From contig NZ_CP075896.1 in assembly GCF_018604545.1 (NCBI RefSeq), positions 2,356,001-2,420,000 on the forward strand: 64,000 bases of DNA. The letters run 5' to 3'. Positions 25,674 to 33,276 of this stretch are shown here, piece by piece. Numbering within the stretch: the first letter of the stretch is position 1; every line of letters starts with the position of its first letter. A program made the translations under genes and the position numbers. Source of the DNA: Streptomyces koelreuteriae (lineage in GTDB: Bacteria > Actinomycetota > Actinomycetes > Streptomycetales > Streptomycetaceae). The notes beneath the pieces were generated by a model that did no database searches, had not been told where the DNA came from, and worked only from the letters and a program-made list of their open reading frames with translations.

Positions 25674-26455
25674 TGCGGCTTCCTCGACGTCATCCGGGAC
25701 CGGCAGCGGCTGCCGAACGCTGCCAGGACCGCGCGGTCCAGAACTGATCGGTCGGTGTGGTGCTCGAAGTGCCACTGCACCCCGAGGACGAAGCGGTCCG
25801 GCGCGCCGACGCTGATCGCCTCGACGGTCCCGTCCGGGGCCACGGCCTCGACGAAGACCTCGCCGGGGATCTTGTCCAGCCGGTCGCTGTGCTGCGAGTT
25901 GACCGGCACGGCGGCCGGGTCCGGTGCGGGGCCCGCCAGCTCCGCGAGGAGACCTCCCGGCCGCACGGCCACCGTGTGGGCCGGCGCCCACCGGTCGGGC
26001 CCGTCCACTCCGGCCCGCAGCCGGTGCTTGACCTCCGAGGGCGGCACCTGGGCGAGGGTGCCGCCGTGGTGCACGGCCAGCTCCTGCATGCCGCGGCAGC
26101 TGGCGAGCACGGGCAGGCCGGGCATCTCGTCGGCGGCCCGCAGCAGCGCGGCCGCGGTCTCGTCCCGGGCCGGGTCGTACTCCCTGCCGGACACGGCGTC
26201 GGCCTCCCGGCCGCCGTAGCGGGCCGGGTGGACGAACGAGCCGCTGCCGGGCAGCACCAGCCCGTCCAGGCGGGCCAGGACACTGCGGGCGTGCTCGGGG
26301 CGCACGGTGTGGATCAGGACGGCGGCCACGCCCGCGTGGTCCAGGAGCGGCTCGGTCAGATGGTCGTTGACCCGGGAGTACGTGGTGCCGTTGGCCCGTT
26401 CCTTTTGGCAGGCGAGGACTCCGACCAGCGGGAGGTGCGGCGGGCCGCCGGTCAC
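25670..26455 (-). CDS. Class I glutamine-amidotransferase-like hydrolase (peptidase C26, PuuD type)
   Basis: This 261-residue protein resembles gamma-glutamyl-gamma-aminobutyrate hydrolase (PuuD). The nucleophile is C120 in LASCRGMQELAVHHGG, and the catalytic His/Glu pair is H229/E231 in GVQWHFEHH. PVNSQHSDRL also matches the family. Such enzymes cleave gamma-glutamyl amides. In an operon with several ATP-grasp ligases this suggests a protecting gamma-glutamyl group that is added by a ligase and later removed, as in polyamine catabolism or butirosin synthesis. GTG 26455 overlaps the previous stop by 4 bp. Confidence 0.8.
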   Translation of the reverse strand: MTGGPPHLPLVGVLACQKERANGTTYSRVNDHLTEPLLDHAGVAAVLIHTVRPEHARSVLARLDGLVLPGSGSFVHPARYGGREADAVSGREYDPARDETAAALLRAADEMPGLPVLASCRGMQELAVHHGGTLAQVPPSEVKHRLRAGVDGPDRWAPAHTVAVRPGGLLAELAGPAPDPAAVPVNSQHSDRLDKIPGEVFVEAVAPDGTVEAISVGAPDRFVLGVQWHFEHHTDRSVLDRAVLAAFGSRCRSRMTSRKPQ

Positions 26456-27669
26456 CGGGCCGACTCGCGTACGTCCGCGACGGCGGCGGGCAGTCCGGCC
26501 GGGTCGTCGGTGACGACGAGGGCCACGACGGTGTCCGTGCCGGGCCAGTCCTCGGCGAGGACGACCCGCGGGTGGGTGAGCGCGGCCTCGGCCACCTCGG
26601 CGGCCGGGCGCCCCGACGTGGGCAGCAGCACCATCGCGGCACCGCGTGCCGGATCGGGGGTCTCGTCCGGCAGTTCGCCGTCGACGAGCAGGGCGAGCAG
26701 CGCCTCGTAGGGCCGGACCGCGTCCTGATGCGCACAGGGGATGAGGTGGGAGTTGATCAGGTCGCCGCCGAGCCGTCCGCCGACCTCCAGGACGACGGGG
26801 CCGCCGGAGCCGAGGCGCAGATCGACGTGGAACCCGCCGGTCCCGAGGCCGACGGCGATCACGGCCTGCTCGGCGGCCCGCTTGAGGTCCTTGACCTCCG
26901 TCTCCGTCAGGGCTGAGGGGACGGCCGTGGCCCACGACGGGGACAGCGGCCCGTCGACGCTCTTGTCGGTGACGCCGAGGATCCGCACCGTGCCCTCGGA
27001 GACGACGCCGGAGACGGAGTGCTCGGAGCCGTCCACGTACTCCTCGACGAGGAAGTCGCTGGTCTTGGAGTAGTTGGCGGACGTGAGCGCGAACACCTCG
27101 TCCAGGCCGGTGTCCTCGGTGATCAGCGCCATGCCGCGGCCGCCGGAGCAGTGGGCGGGCTTGAACACCAGGGGCTTCCCGGCGGCGCCCAGCTCCGCGG
27201 CGATGGTCCGCAGATCGTCGGCCGTCCGGCCCGCCCGCCACGGCGGGTTGAGCCCGTACGGTTCCATGGCCCGGCGCTGGGCGGCCTTGTCCGTCACGAC
27301 GTCCGCGGCGGTGGTGCCGATGCCGCGCACCCCGAAGCGCTCGGCGAGCAGCGCGGTCAGACCGACGTACTTGTCACCCCAGCAGGCGACGGCGGCGGGG
27401 GCCCGGCCGGGCGAGGCCTGAGCGGCCTGTTCCGGGAGCGGGGCGCCGCGGTCGAAGGAGCCGAGCCGGTGACCGGGGAGCCCGGTGTGGGAGACGTCGG
27501 CGTCGGACGCGACATGGACGCTCAGTCCCCGGGCCGCGGCGGCGTCGAGTTCGGCGCGCCATTCCAGGGGGGAGCGTCGCAGGCCGAGGTAGAGCACCGT
27601 GCCGCTGCCGGCCTCGTCGTCGTGGTCCGCCGTCGTCGGGTTCGCCGCGGGGGTGTGGGCTGTGGTCAT
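26452..27669 (-). CDS. ATP-grasp carboxylate-amine ligase A
   Basis: This 405-residue protein has a pre-ATP-grasp domain (GTVLYLGLRRSPLEWRAELD), then KPAHCSGGRGMALITEDTG as ATP-binding loop, FLVEEYVDGSEHSVSGVV, and the catalytic end HVDLRLGSGG...VLEVGGRLGGDLINSH. It is a clear paralogue of ligase C at 18026, so the operon probably arose partly by duplication. It is predicted to join a carboxylate to an amine with ATP turnover. ATG at 27669 lies 3 bp after the stop of the 602-residue gene, the only non-overlapping junction in the operon. Confidence 0.85.
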   Translation of the reverse strand: MTTAHTPAANPTTADHDDEAGSGTVLYLGLRRSPLEWRAELDAAAARGLSVHVASDADVSHTGLPGHRLGSFDRGAPLPEQAAQASPGRAPAAVACWGDKYVGLTALLAERFGVRGIGTTAADVVTDKAAQRRAMEPYGLNPPWRAGRTADDLRTIAAELGAAGKPLVFKPAHCSGGRGMALITEDTGLDEVFALTSANYSKTSDFLVEEYVDGSEHSVSGVVSEGTVRILGVTDKSVDGPLSPSWATAVPSALTETEVKDLKRAAEQAVIAVGLGTGGFHVDLRLGSGGPVVLEVGGRLGGDLINSHLIPCAHQDAVRPYEALLALLVDGELPDETPDPARGAAMVLLPTSGRPAAEVAEAALTHPRVVLAEDWPGTDTVVALVVTDDPAGLPAAVADVRESAR

Positions 27670-27672
27670 CTG

Positions 27673-29481
27673 TCAGACACCGTTCTCGTTCGCCGTCGTG
27701 GCCTGTGCGCCCCGAGGGGCCTCGGTACCGTAGCGGTGCTGGTACCAGGTGTTGGTGAAGTCGTCGACCACGGCGGTCTCCGCCCGTTTCTCCAGTCGCA
27801 GGGCGCGTTCCTGGTAGAGGCCGCGCAGGATCTCGCCCATCGCGATCGCCGCGCGCAGGTCGCGCGGGGTGTAGACATCGCCCTCGCTGCGCATCAGCCG
27901 CAGGTCGTGCACGCCGGGCCGGTGCGCGCCGGCGAGGGTGATGCCGAAGGGGACACGGATGGCGTGCCGCACACCGTTCGCCACGTGTCCCTGGTGGTGG
28001 TGCGAGGTCCACTCCGTCATGTCGGGCATGGACGGGGCGAAGAACCAGTCGCGTTCGGCGAGGCTCTCGTCGTCCGTGACGGCGGCGGCATGGGGCATGA
28101 AGTGCCAGCCGTTCCAGCGCATACGGGCCGCGATGGCGCGCACCACCTGAGGCACCTCGGCGGCCGCCCCCGCGTCGATGAGCCGGCGGCGAAAGCCCTC
28201 ACCGGGTACGACGCAGCAGTAGTACTCGCCGGTCTTCCAGTGGCCGGGCTCGATGCTGCCCTCGGCCAGCAGCATGCTGAGCCGGAGGGTGTCGCGGGGG
28301 CCGCGGGACATGCTGACGTCGGACCCGGTGCCGGCCCCTGCGGCGCCGACGAGTTCGTGCAGCACTTCCTCGAAGCGGCTGCCGAACCCGGGCCGCGAGG
28401 GCCGTGGGTCGCCGTCGAGGAGCGGCTGCCAGTCCACTTCCAGCGCACCGCCGCGGACGGCGTCTGGCGCGGAGGGCACAAAGCCGGAGAGCGTGTCGAG
28501 GAACTCCTCCGGCACGTCGGCGCCGGTCACCGCGGTGGCGAAGAAGTGTTCCTTCTTGTTGATGGTCATCGACTGGACCGTGCGGTACACCACCGCTCCG
28601 GACTCCAGTTTCCGCGCCCTCAGTTCCCGGGCGAGATCCGCGAGTTCGAAAAGCCTGCCGATCGGCGAGGCGGAATCCGCGATGTCGGGAATGTCTCCGT
28701 CGTACGCGAGAACGCGACCCTCGAGGAATGCCGTGAGCCTGCTCGGAATGAGCTGCGTACCGCTGAACTCCTCGGTGCGGGAAGGGGTGCCGGAGGAAAT
28801 CAGCGCCGACATGCAGACGACGAAGCAGGCGTCTGCCGCGCTCCACTCACCCAGGGGCGTTTCGGAAAGTACCTTCATCCGGCAACGGTCGGACTCCGGG
28901 CCCACGGACTTGCCGACGAGATTGCCCTCGCGGCCCAGGTTCGTGTAACAGGCATCCCCGATGTAGAGGCGTATCGGCCCGACGTGCCGGAACAGGAAGC
29001 GCAGCCGGGCCACGAGCTGTGCGGCGTGTTCTTCGCCCTGGCCCTGGAGCCAGAGGCGGCAGGACTCGATCTCCGCGGCCTCGCGTGCGGCGAGGCGGGC
29101 GCGTTCGGCTTCGAGCCCCTCCGGGGCCCCGTCGGGCCAGTCGATGAGGGCGATGACGCGCAGGCCCGGCTCGCCCGTCTCGCCGGGGCCCAGGATGCAG
29201 ACCTTGCCGGCCTTGAGCTGGCCGAAGCGGTACCCGTCCGCGTGATCCTGGTCCGTGTGGTCTTGGTCCGCGGGGGCCGGGGCGACGGTGGCGCGGGCGG
29301 TTTCGGCCGCGTCGAGCAGATGGCGTTCGCCCGGTCTCAGCGCGCCGAGCGCCACCTCGGGCGCGAGCCGTTCGCCGATCGTGGCGAGATGTCTGACGGC
29401 GGGGCCGGCGGCCTTGTGCGCCACGGCTTCCGAGGCGACCGTCTCCAGGAGTTTGTCGAAGCCCTCGGTACGTAAAAGCCC
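27673..29481 (-). CDS. Unrecognised 602-residue protein, first gene of the ATP-grasp operon
   Basis: I do not recognise this protein. The start chosen is ATG 29481 (GLLRTEGFDKLLETVASEA...), preceded by GGGGGAAACGCGCA; an upstream ATG at 29523 has no ribosome site. The protein is soluble with no signal peptide. Notable stretches are RLYIGDACYTNLGREGNLVG (about residue 170), a Cys-containing DACFVVCMSALISSG, a histidine-rich WTSHHHQGHVANGVRH near residue 500, and GEYYCCVVPGEGF. Clustered His and Cys could bind a metal, an inference only. As the first gene, coupled to eight biosynthetic-type genes, it is probably a central enzyme of the pathway. Confidence 0.75.
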   Translation of the reverse strand, partial: GLLRTEGFDKLLETVASEAVAHKAAGPAVRHLATIGERLAPEVALGALRPGERHLLDAAETARATVAPAPADQDHTDQDHADGYRFGQLKAGKVCILGPGETGEPGLRVIALIDWPDGAPEGLEAERARLAAREAAEIESCRLWLQGQGEEHAAQLVARLRFLFRHVGPIRLYIGDACYTNLGREGNLVGKSVGPESDRCRMKVLSETPLGEWSAADACFVVCMSALISSGTPSRTEEFSGTQLIPSRLTAFLEGRVLAYDGDIPDIADSASPIGRLFELADLARELRARKLESGAVVYRTVQSMTINKKEHFFATAVTGADVPEEFLDTLSGFVPSAPDAVRGGALEVDWQPLLDGDPRPSRPGFGSRFEEVLHELVGAAGAGTGSDVSMSRGPRDTLRLSMLLAEGSIEPGHWKTGEYYCCVVPGEGFRRRLIDAGAAAEVPQVVRAIAARMRWNGWHFMPHAAAVTDDESLAERDWFFAPSMPDMTEWTSHHHQGHVANGVRHAIRVPFGITLAGAHRPGVHDLRLMRSEGDVYTPRDLRAAIAMGEILRGLYQERALRLEKRAETAVVDDFTNTWYQHRYGTEAPRGAQATTANENGV

Positions 29482-30067
29482 CATTGCGCGTTTCCCCCGA
29501 TGGAAGGCGTGCCTGTGAGGCATGCGAGCGAGGCGTTCTTCGGCGAACGCTCACATGCCCGTACGGAACGCGAATTGAAAAGCGTGAAGAGCCGTGCGAA
29601 TACGGCCGATCGGCCACGCACTGCGATACCCCTGGCGGAAGGGAAGCGAACGCCGGTGGTCCTCCCCCTGCGATGCCGGAAAAGCCCCGTTGCGACTCCG
29701 GCGACAGCGGCCCGGACTTTCTCGGGAATCCGCTGTGCGAGCAGACCTTAACCTCGGCGACATCCGCGGGCAACCATCGCCGGCGGAGAAAGGGGTGCCT
29801 CATGCGCCCCAACTCGGCCCCGCCGGACGGCTCCTGAGTGGGAGAAACCCAGGTGAACCGGCGGTGACACCCCGGTCACGGGCCGCCAACCACCGCTGAT
29901 GGAAATGTTTTCGAGTGTCCACCATGTGGTCGCATCGATCGCCCCTCCGGCCCGGCGCGCATCCGGCCGCCCACCGAAGTTGACATTGCCACGTCAGTCC
30001 GCAGCGGGACGTGCCATGGTGGTGAGCACCAACTCCCCTCCCCCACCAGCACTTCAGGGAGCCCCCC
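29482..30067. other. 586-bp intergenic region holding two outward promoters
   Basis: This gap lies between the divergent ATP-grasp operon and the GH25 gene, so promoters for both must lie here. The first 100 bp upstream of the operon are distinctly AT-richer than the flanks (GAATTGAAAAGCGTGAAGAG near 29571). GGCCGATCGGCC at 29604-29615 is a perfect 12-bp palindrome. A TTGACA box occurs at 29980 before the GH25 gene but no matching -10 is clear. Short frames here do not look coding. Confidence 0.55.
29604..29615. promoter_or_regulatory. 12-bp palindrome upstream of the ATP-grasp operon
   Basis: GGCCGATCGGCC is self-complementary and lies 123 bp upstream of the first start codon of the nine-gene operon. 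It could be a regulator site, but short GC palindromes are common here. Confidence 0.3.
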
Positions 30068-30625
30068 ATGCTGCGCGGCATCGACGTGAGTGCGTACCAG
30101 TCCTCCTCCTACGGCACCGACGGCCTCTCCTTCGTCTTCGTCAAGGCGACCGAGGGGCGTTCCTACGTCAACCCGAAGCTGGCCGCCCAGACGAAGCGGG
30201 CGCGTGACGCCGGGCTGGTCGTCGGCTTCTACCACTTCCTGTGGCCCGGCAACCTGACGGCCCAGGCCGAGTACTTCGTCGGCAAGGCCCCGGACCGCCC
30301 GGGCGACATCCTCGCCGTCGACTGGGAGACGACCAGCAACGGAACACACGCGAGCAACGCGGAGAAGGACCTCTTCATCCGCAAGCTGAAGGACCTCCGG
30401 CCGGAGAACCAGGTGGTGCTCTACTGCAACCGGCACTTCTGGCTCACGGTCGACAAGACCTCCTACGCGGGCGACGGCCTCTGGATCGCCGACTACGTCT
30501 CCGCGGGCAAGCCCCGCATCAAGGCGAAGTGGCGCTTCCACCAGTACACGGACGACCCGCTGGACAAGAACGTGGCCGACTTCGAGAGCAAGGCCGCGTT
30601 GCGGAGATGGGCGGAGAGCGCCTGA
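30068..30625 (+). CDS. GH25 muramidase (lysozyme-like)
   Basis: This 185-residue protein is a minimal glycoside hydrolase family 25 domain. It opens MLRGIDVSAYQ (first active-site Asp), contains FVKATEGRSYVNPK, then FYHFLWPG, the catalytic DxE pair in ILAVDWETTSN, and ends with WRFHQYTDDP. Family members cut the glycan backbone of peptidoglycan. There is no signal peptide, so export must use another route or the target is intracellular. ATG 30068 is preceded by AGGGAG. A hairpin at 30638-30660 separates it from the convergent GntR gene. Confidence 0.85.
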   Translation: MLRGIDVSAYQSSSYGTDGLSFVFVKATEGRSYVNPKLAAQTKRARDAGLVVGFYHFLWPGNLTAQAEYFVGKAPDRPGDILAVDWETTSNGTHASNAEKDLFIRKLKDLRPENQVVLYCNRHFWLTVDKTSYAGDGLWIADYVSAGKPRIKAKWRFHQYTDDPLDKNVADFESKAALRRWAESA

Positions 30626-30637
30626 CCGAACGGAGGG

Positions 30638-30660
30638 CTCGACCGCCGGTGCGGTCGGGC
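30638..30660. terminator. Hairpin between convergent genes
   Basis: GCTCGACCGC and GCGGTCGGGC form a 10-bp stem (one mismatch or G-T pair) with a CGGT loop, between the GH25 stop and the last codons of the GntR gene. It can serve as a bidirectional terminator. Confidence 0.55.
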
Positions 30661-31352
30661 TATTCCGGCTTGCCCACGGGTGCAAACGGGTCCTCCAACT
30701 CCCCGCGCAGCACCTCCGCCGCCGCCTCCGCGTCCCCGTCCTCCACCGCCCGGACGAGCGCCTCGTGGGCGTCGTCGGCGGTGTTCGGGTCGTGGGCGCG
30801 CAGGCCGGTCAGGGTGAGGAGTTCGATCAGGCCCTCGCGCAGGACGGGGGTGATCTCGGTGAAGAGGTCCGCGAGCACCGGGTTGCGGGCGGCGGCGACC
30901 ACGGAGGCGTGGAAGGCGATGTCCGCGTCGACGAAGGCCGCGTCGTCGGCGGTGGAGGCGGCCCGGCGGCCCTCCAGCGCGGCGCGCAGTGCCGTGATGT
31001 CGTCGGGGGTGCGGCGGCGTGCGGCGAGCCGGGCGGCGTGGACCTCGACCGCCATACGGACCTCGTAGACATCGGTCACGGCGGCCCGGCGCAGTCGGGT
31101 GGGCCAGTCCTCGACCGGCTCGGTCGCGAGGACGAAGACGCCGGCGCCCTGGCGCGGCTGCACCAGCCCGGCTCCGGCCAGGGCGCGCAGCGCCTCGCGG
31201 ACGGTGGAGCGGCCCACGCCCAGTTCCTTCGCGAGGGTCGTCTCGCCGGGGAGCTTGGTGCCGACCGGCCAGTGGCCGCCGGTGATCTGCTCGCGCAGCC
31301 GGGCGGCGGCCTGCTCTACCAGGGGGCTGGGGCGGACGGCGCCGAGCGGCAT
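30660..31352 (-). CDS. GntR-family regulator (FadR subfamily)
   Basis: This 230-residue repressor-type protein has an N-terminal winged helix-turn-helix (LREQITGGHWPVGTKLPGET then GVGRSTVREALRALAGAGLV) and a C-terminal all-helical FCD ligand domain with the expected metal-binding histidine-rich surface (FHASVVAAARNPVLADL). Start ATG 31352 is used; a GTG three codons upstream is possible. It diverges from a 2-isopropylmalate-synthase paralogue. The 87-bp region between them holds two copies of ACTTGTCTGAGGAG, so control of both genes, perhaps by a branched-chain or keto-acid metabolite, is likely by inference. Confidence 0.85.
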   Translation of the reverse strand: MPLGAVRPSPLVEQAAARLREQITGGHWPVGTKLPGETTLAKELGVGRSTVREALRALAGAGLVQPRQGAGVFVLATEPVEDWPTRLRRAAVTDVYEVRMAVEVHAARLAARRRTPDDITALRAALEGRRAASTADDAAFVDADIAFHASVVAAARNPVLADLFTEITPVLREGLIELLTLTGLRAHDPNTADDAHEALVRAVEDGDAEAAAEVLRGELEDPFAPVGKPE

Positions 31353-31363
31353 GTGTTTCACCA

Positions 31364-31394
31364 ACTTGTCTGAGGAGTGGAAGGATTCTAGCGG
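31364..31394 (+). promoter_or_regulatory. Promoter-like unit 1 with TTGTCT and TAGCGG
   Basis: The 14-bp ACTTGTCTGAGGAG at 31364-31377 includes TTGTCT (31366-31371). TAGCGG at 31389-31394 follows after 17 bp. It is duplicated at 31401-31432. The element may be a promoter, a GntR operator, or both. Confidence 0.5.
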
Positions 31395-31400
31395 GGATTC

Positions 31401-31432
31401 ACTTGTCTGAGGAGCTGAGGAGTGGCTAGCGT
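31401..31432 (+). promoter_or_regulatory. Promoter-like unit 2 for the leuA leader
   Basis: This is a second copy of ACTTGTCTGAGGAG (31401-31414). TTGTCT (31403-31408) and TAGCGT (31427-31432) are 18 bp apart, a good Streptomyces vegetative spacing. Transcription would begin around 31439, almost at the ATG of the leader peptide. Confidence 0.55.
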
Positions 31433-31439
31433 ACGGCGT

Positions 31440-31487
31440 ATGACGTTCCGCGGTCTCCTTCTTCTCGGCTGCCGCGGCGGGGCCTGA
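31440..31487 (+). CDS. Leucine leader peptide, 15 aa (leuA attenuator)
   Basis: ATG at 31440 opens a 15-codon frame, [15 protein letters not shown], ending TGA at 31485-31487. Four consecutive leucine codons (CTC CTT CTT CTC, 31455-31466), two of them the rare CTT, are the hallmark of a leucine attenuator. The gene lies directly ahead of leuA and at the predicted transcription start, so the mRNA would be nearly leaderless for this peptide. Ribosome stalling at low leucyl-tRNA would alter the downstream hairpins. Confidence 0.7.
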   Translation: MTFRGLLLLGCRGGA

Positions 31488-31527
31488 CGCGACCGGCACC
31501 CCGCCGCGGGGCGCCGTGCTGCCGGTC
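31472..31527 (+). promoter_or_regulatory. Mutually exclusive hairpins of a leucine attenuator
   Basis: CCGCGGCGGGG (31472-31482), within the leader peptide gene, can pair perfectly with CCCCGCCGCGG (31499-31509). Alternatively GACCGGCA (31491-31498) pairs with TGCCGGTC (31520-31527), enclosing a CCCC...GGGG inner stem that uses 31499-31509. The two structures cannot coexist. A ribosome stalled on the Leu codons would cover the first arm. This is the architecture of ribosome-mediated attenuation; which stem terminates is not determined here. Confidence 0.6.
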
Positions 31528-31560
31528 ACCGTCCGACCGAGCCGAAGGCCACAGCCGACG

Positions 31561-33276
31561 ATGACCACCACCCCCGCCCCGGCCTGGAACCCCCAGCGCC
31601 CGGGCCCCATGCCCTTCCACCGCTACCGCCCCTTCCAGGACCGCGTGCGCGTCCCCGCCGCCGGCCGCGACTGGCCCGCCGCCACGATCGAGCGCGCCCC
31701 CCTCTGGGTCCCCGTCGACCTGCGCGACGGCAACCAGGCCCTCGCCGAGCCGATGGACACACCCCGCAAGCGCCGCTTCTTCGATCTGCTGACCGGCATG
31801 GGCTTCAAGGAGATCGAGGTCGGCTACCCGTCCGCGAGCCGCGCCGACTTCGACTTCGTACGGCACCTGGCGACCGGCGACGCCGTACCGGACGATGTCA
31901 CGCCCGTCGTGTTCACCCCGGCCCGCCGGGACCTGATCGACCGCACCTTCGAGGCGATCGAGGGGATGCCGAGAGCGGTCGTACACCTGTACATCGCGAC
32001 CTCGCCGGTGTGGCGGGACGTCGTCCTGGGGCGGGACCGGGCGGAGGTGTGGCGGACCGTGCGGGAGGCCGCCGAGCACATGGCCCGACGGGCGGACCGG
32101 GCATCGTACGTCCGCTTCCAGTTCTCCCCGGAGACCTTCAACCTGACCGAGCCCGACTTCGTCCTGGAACTGTGCGACGGGCTGACCGAGCTGTGGGACG
32201 CGAGCCCGGACCGGCCGGTGACCCACAACCTCCCGGCGACCGTGGAGATCGCGACGCCGAACGTCTACGCCGACCAGATCGAGTACGTGCACCGCCATCT
32301 GTCCCGGCGCGACAGCGTGATCCTCTCCGTGCATCCGCACAACGACCGCGGCACCGGGGTCGCCTGCGCCGAACTGGCCGTCCTGGCCGGTGCCCAGCGC
32401 GTCGAGGGCTGCCTGTTCGGCAACGGGGAGCGCACCGGCAACGTCGATCTGGTGACCCTCGCGCTGAACCTGTACGCCCAGGGCGTCGACCCGATGATCG
32501 ACTTCCGGGACATCGACACGGTGAGGGAGACAGTCGAGCACTGCAACCGGCTGCCCGTGCACCCGCGCCACCCGTACGCCGGGGACCTCGTCCACACCGC
32601 TTTCTCGGGCACCCACCAGGACGCGATCAGCAAGGGCCTGGCCCGGCACGCCGAGCGGGCGCGGGAGCTGGGCGTGCCGGAGCGGCGGGCGCCCTGGTCG
32701 GTCCCGTATCTGCCGGTCGACCCGGCCGACGTGGGCCGCTCCTACGAGGCGGTGATCCGGGTGAACTCGCAGTCGGGCAAGGGCGGCATGGCCTATCTGC
32801 TGCGCGCCCACCATGGCGTCGACCTGCCCGCGCGCATGCGGCCGGACTTCTCCCGGGCGGTGCAGCGGGCGACGGACGACAGCGGCCGGGAGATGGCGGC
32901 GAAGGAGCTGTACGAGCTGTTCCGGGCCACGTACGTCGTGGAGGACGGGGAGGTGGCGCTGGAGGCCTGGTCCGTGCACCCGGACGAGTCCGGCGGCGGC
33001 CATCGGTTCGTCTGCACGCTGCGAACCGGTGAGCGCACCGGCGACTACGAGGGCACCGGCAGCGGCCCGGTCTCCGCGTTCGTCGACGCGCTGGCCGGGG
33101 CGGGAGTCGACGTGGAGGTGCTCGACTTCCACGAGCAGGCCGGTGGCGACGGTGCGCATGCCTTCGCCCAGTGCCGGGTCCGCGGTACGACGTGCTGGGG
33201 CGCGGGCCGGGACTCCTCGGCCCTGGCCGCGTCCGTCCGGGCGGTGCTGTCCGCGGTGAACCGGGCCCTGCGATGA
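31561..33276 (+). CDS. leuA: 2-isopropylmalate synthase (LeuA, fungal/actinobacterial type)
   Basis: This 571-residue enzyme condenses acetyl-CoA with 2-ketoisovalerate. It has the HMGL-like catalytic TIM barrel with [20 protein letters not shown] (catalytic Arg-Asp), the [13 protein letters not shown] metal-binding His motif and [14 protein letters not shown], followed by the C-terminal LeuA dimer/allosteric domain with [16 protein letters not shown] 31561 is selected because the homologous LeuA N-terminus begins near it (MPFHRYRPF). No leuB/C/D genes are near, so this could be the main leuA or a paralogue for another keto acid. A leucine leader precedes it, supporting leucine control. Confidence 0.9.
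   Translation: MTTTPAPAWNPQRPGPMPFHRYRPFQDRVRVPAAGRDWPAATIERAPLWVPVDLRDGNQALAEPMDTPRKRRFFDLLTGMGFKEIEVGYPSASRADFDFVRHLATGDAVPDDVTPVVFTPARRDLIDRTFEAIEGMPRAVVHLYIATSPVWRDVVLGRDRAEVWRTVREAAEHMARRADRASYVRFQFSPETFNLTEPDFVLELCDGLTELWDASPDRPVTHNLPATVEIATPNVYADQIEYVHRHLSRRDSVILSVHPHNDRGTGVACAELAVLAGAQRVEGCLFGNGERTGNVDLVTLALNLYAQGVDPMIDFRDIDTVRETVEHCNRLPVHPRHPYAGDLVHTAFSGTHQDAISKGLARHAERARELGVPERRAPWSVPYLPVDPADVGRSYEAVIRVNSQSGKGGMAYLLRAHHGVDLPARMRPDFSRAVQRATDDSGREMAAKELYELFRATYVVEDGEVALEAWSVHPDESGGGHRFVCTLRTGERTGDYEGTGSGPVSAFVDALAGAGVDVEVLDFHEQAGGDGAHAFAQCRVRGTTCWGAGRDSSALAASVRAVLSAVNRALR

Noticed and set aside
18026..29481. Phosphonate or nucleoside-antibiotic cluster
   Set aside because: NDP-kinase-like and nucleotidyltransferase proteins hint at nucleotides, but no PEP mutase, radical SAM or nucleoside-building enzymes are seen, so no class is assigned.
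29551..29763. 70-codon minus-strand frame upstream of the ATP-grasp operon as a possible precursor peptide
   Set aside because: It has no ribosome site and an Arg/Ser-rich sequence without leader or core features, and the operon lacks RiPP-type modification enzymes.
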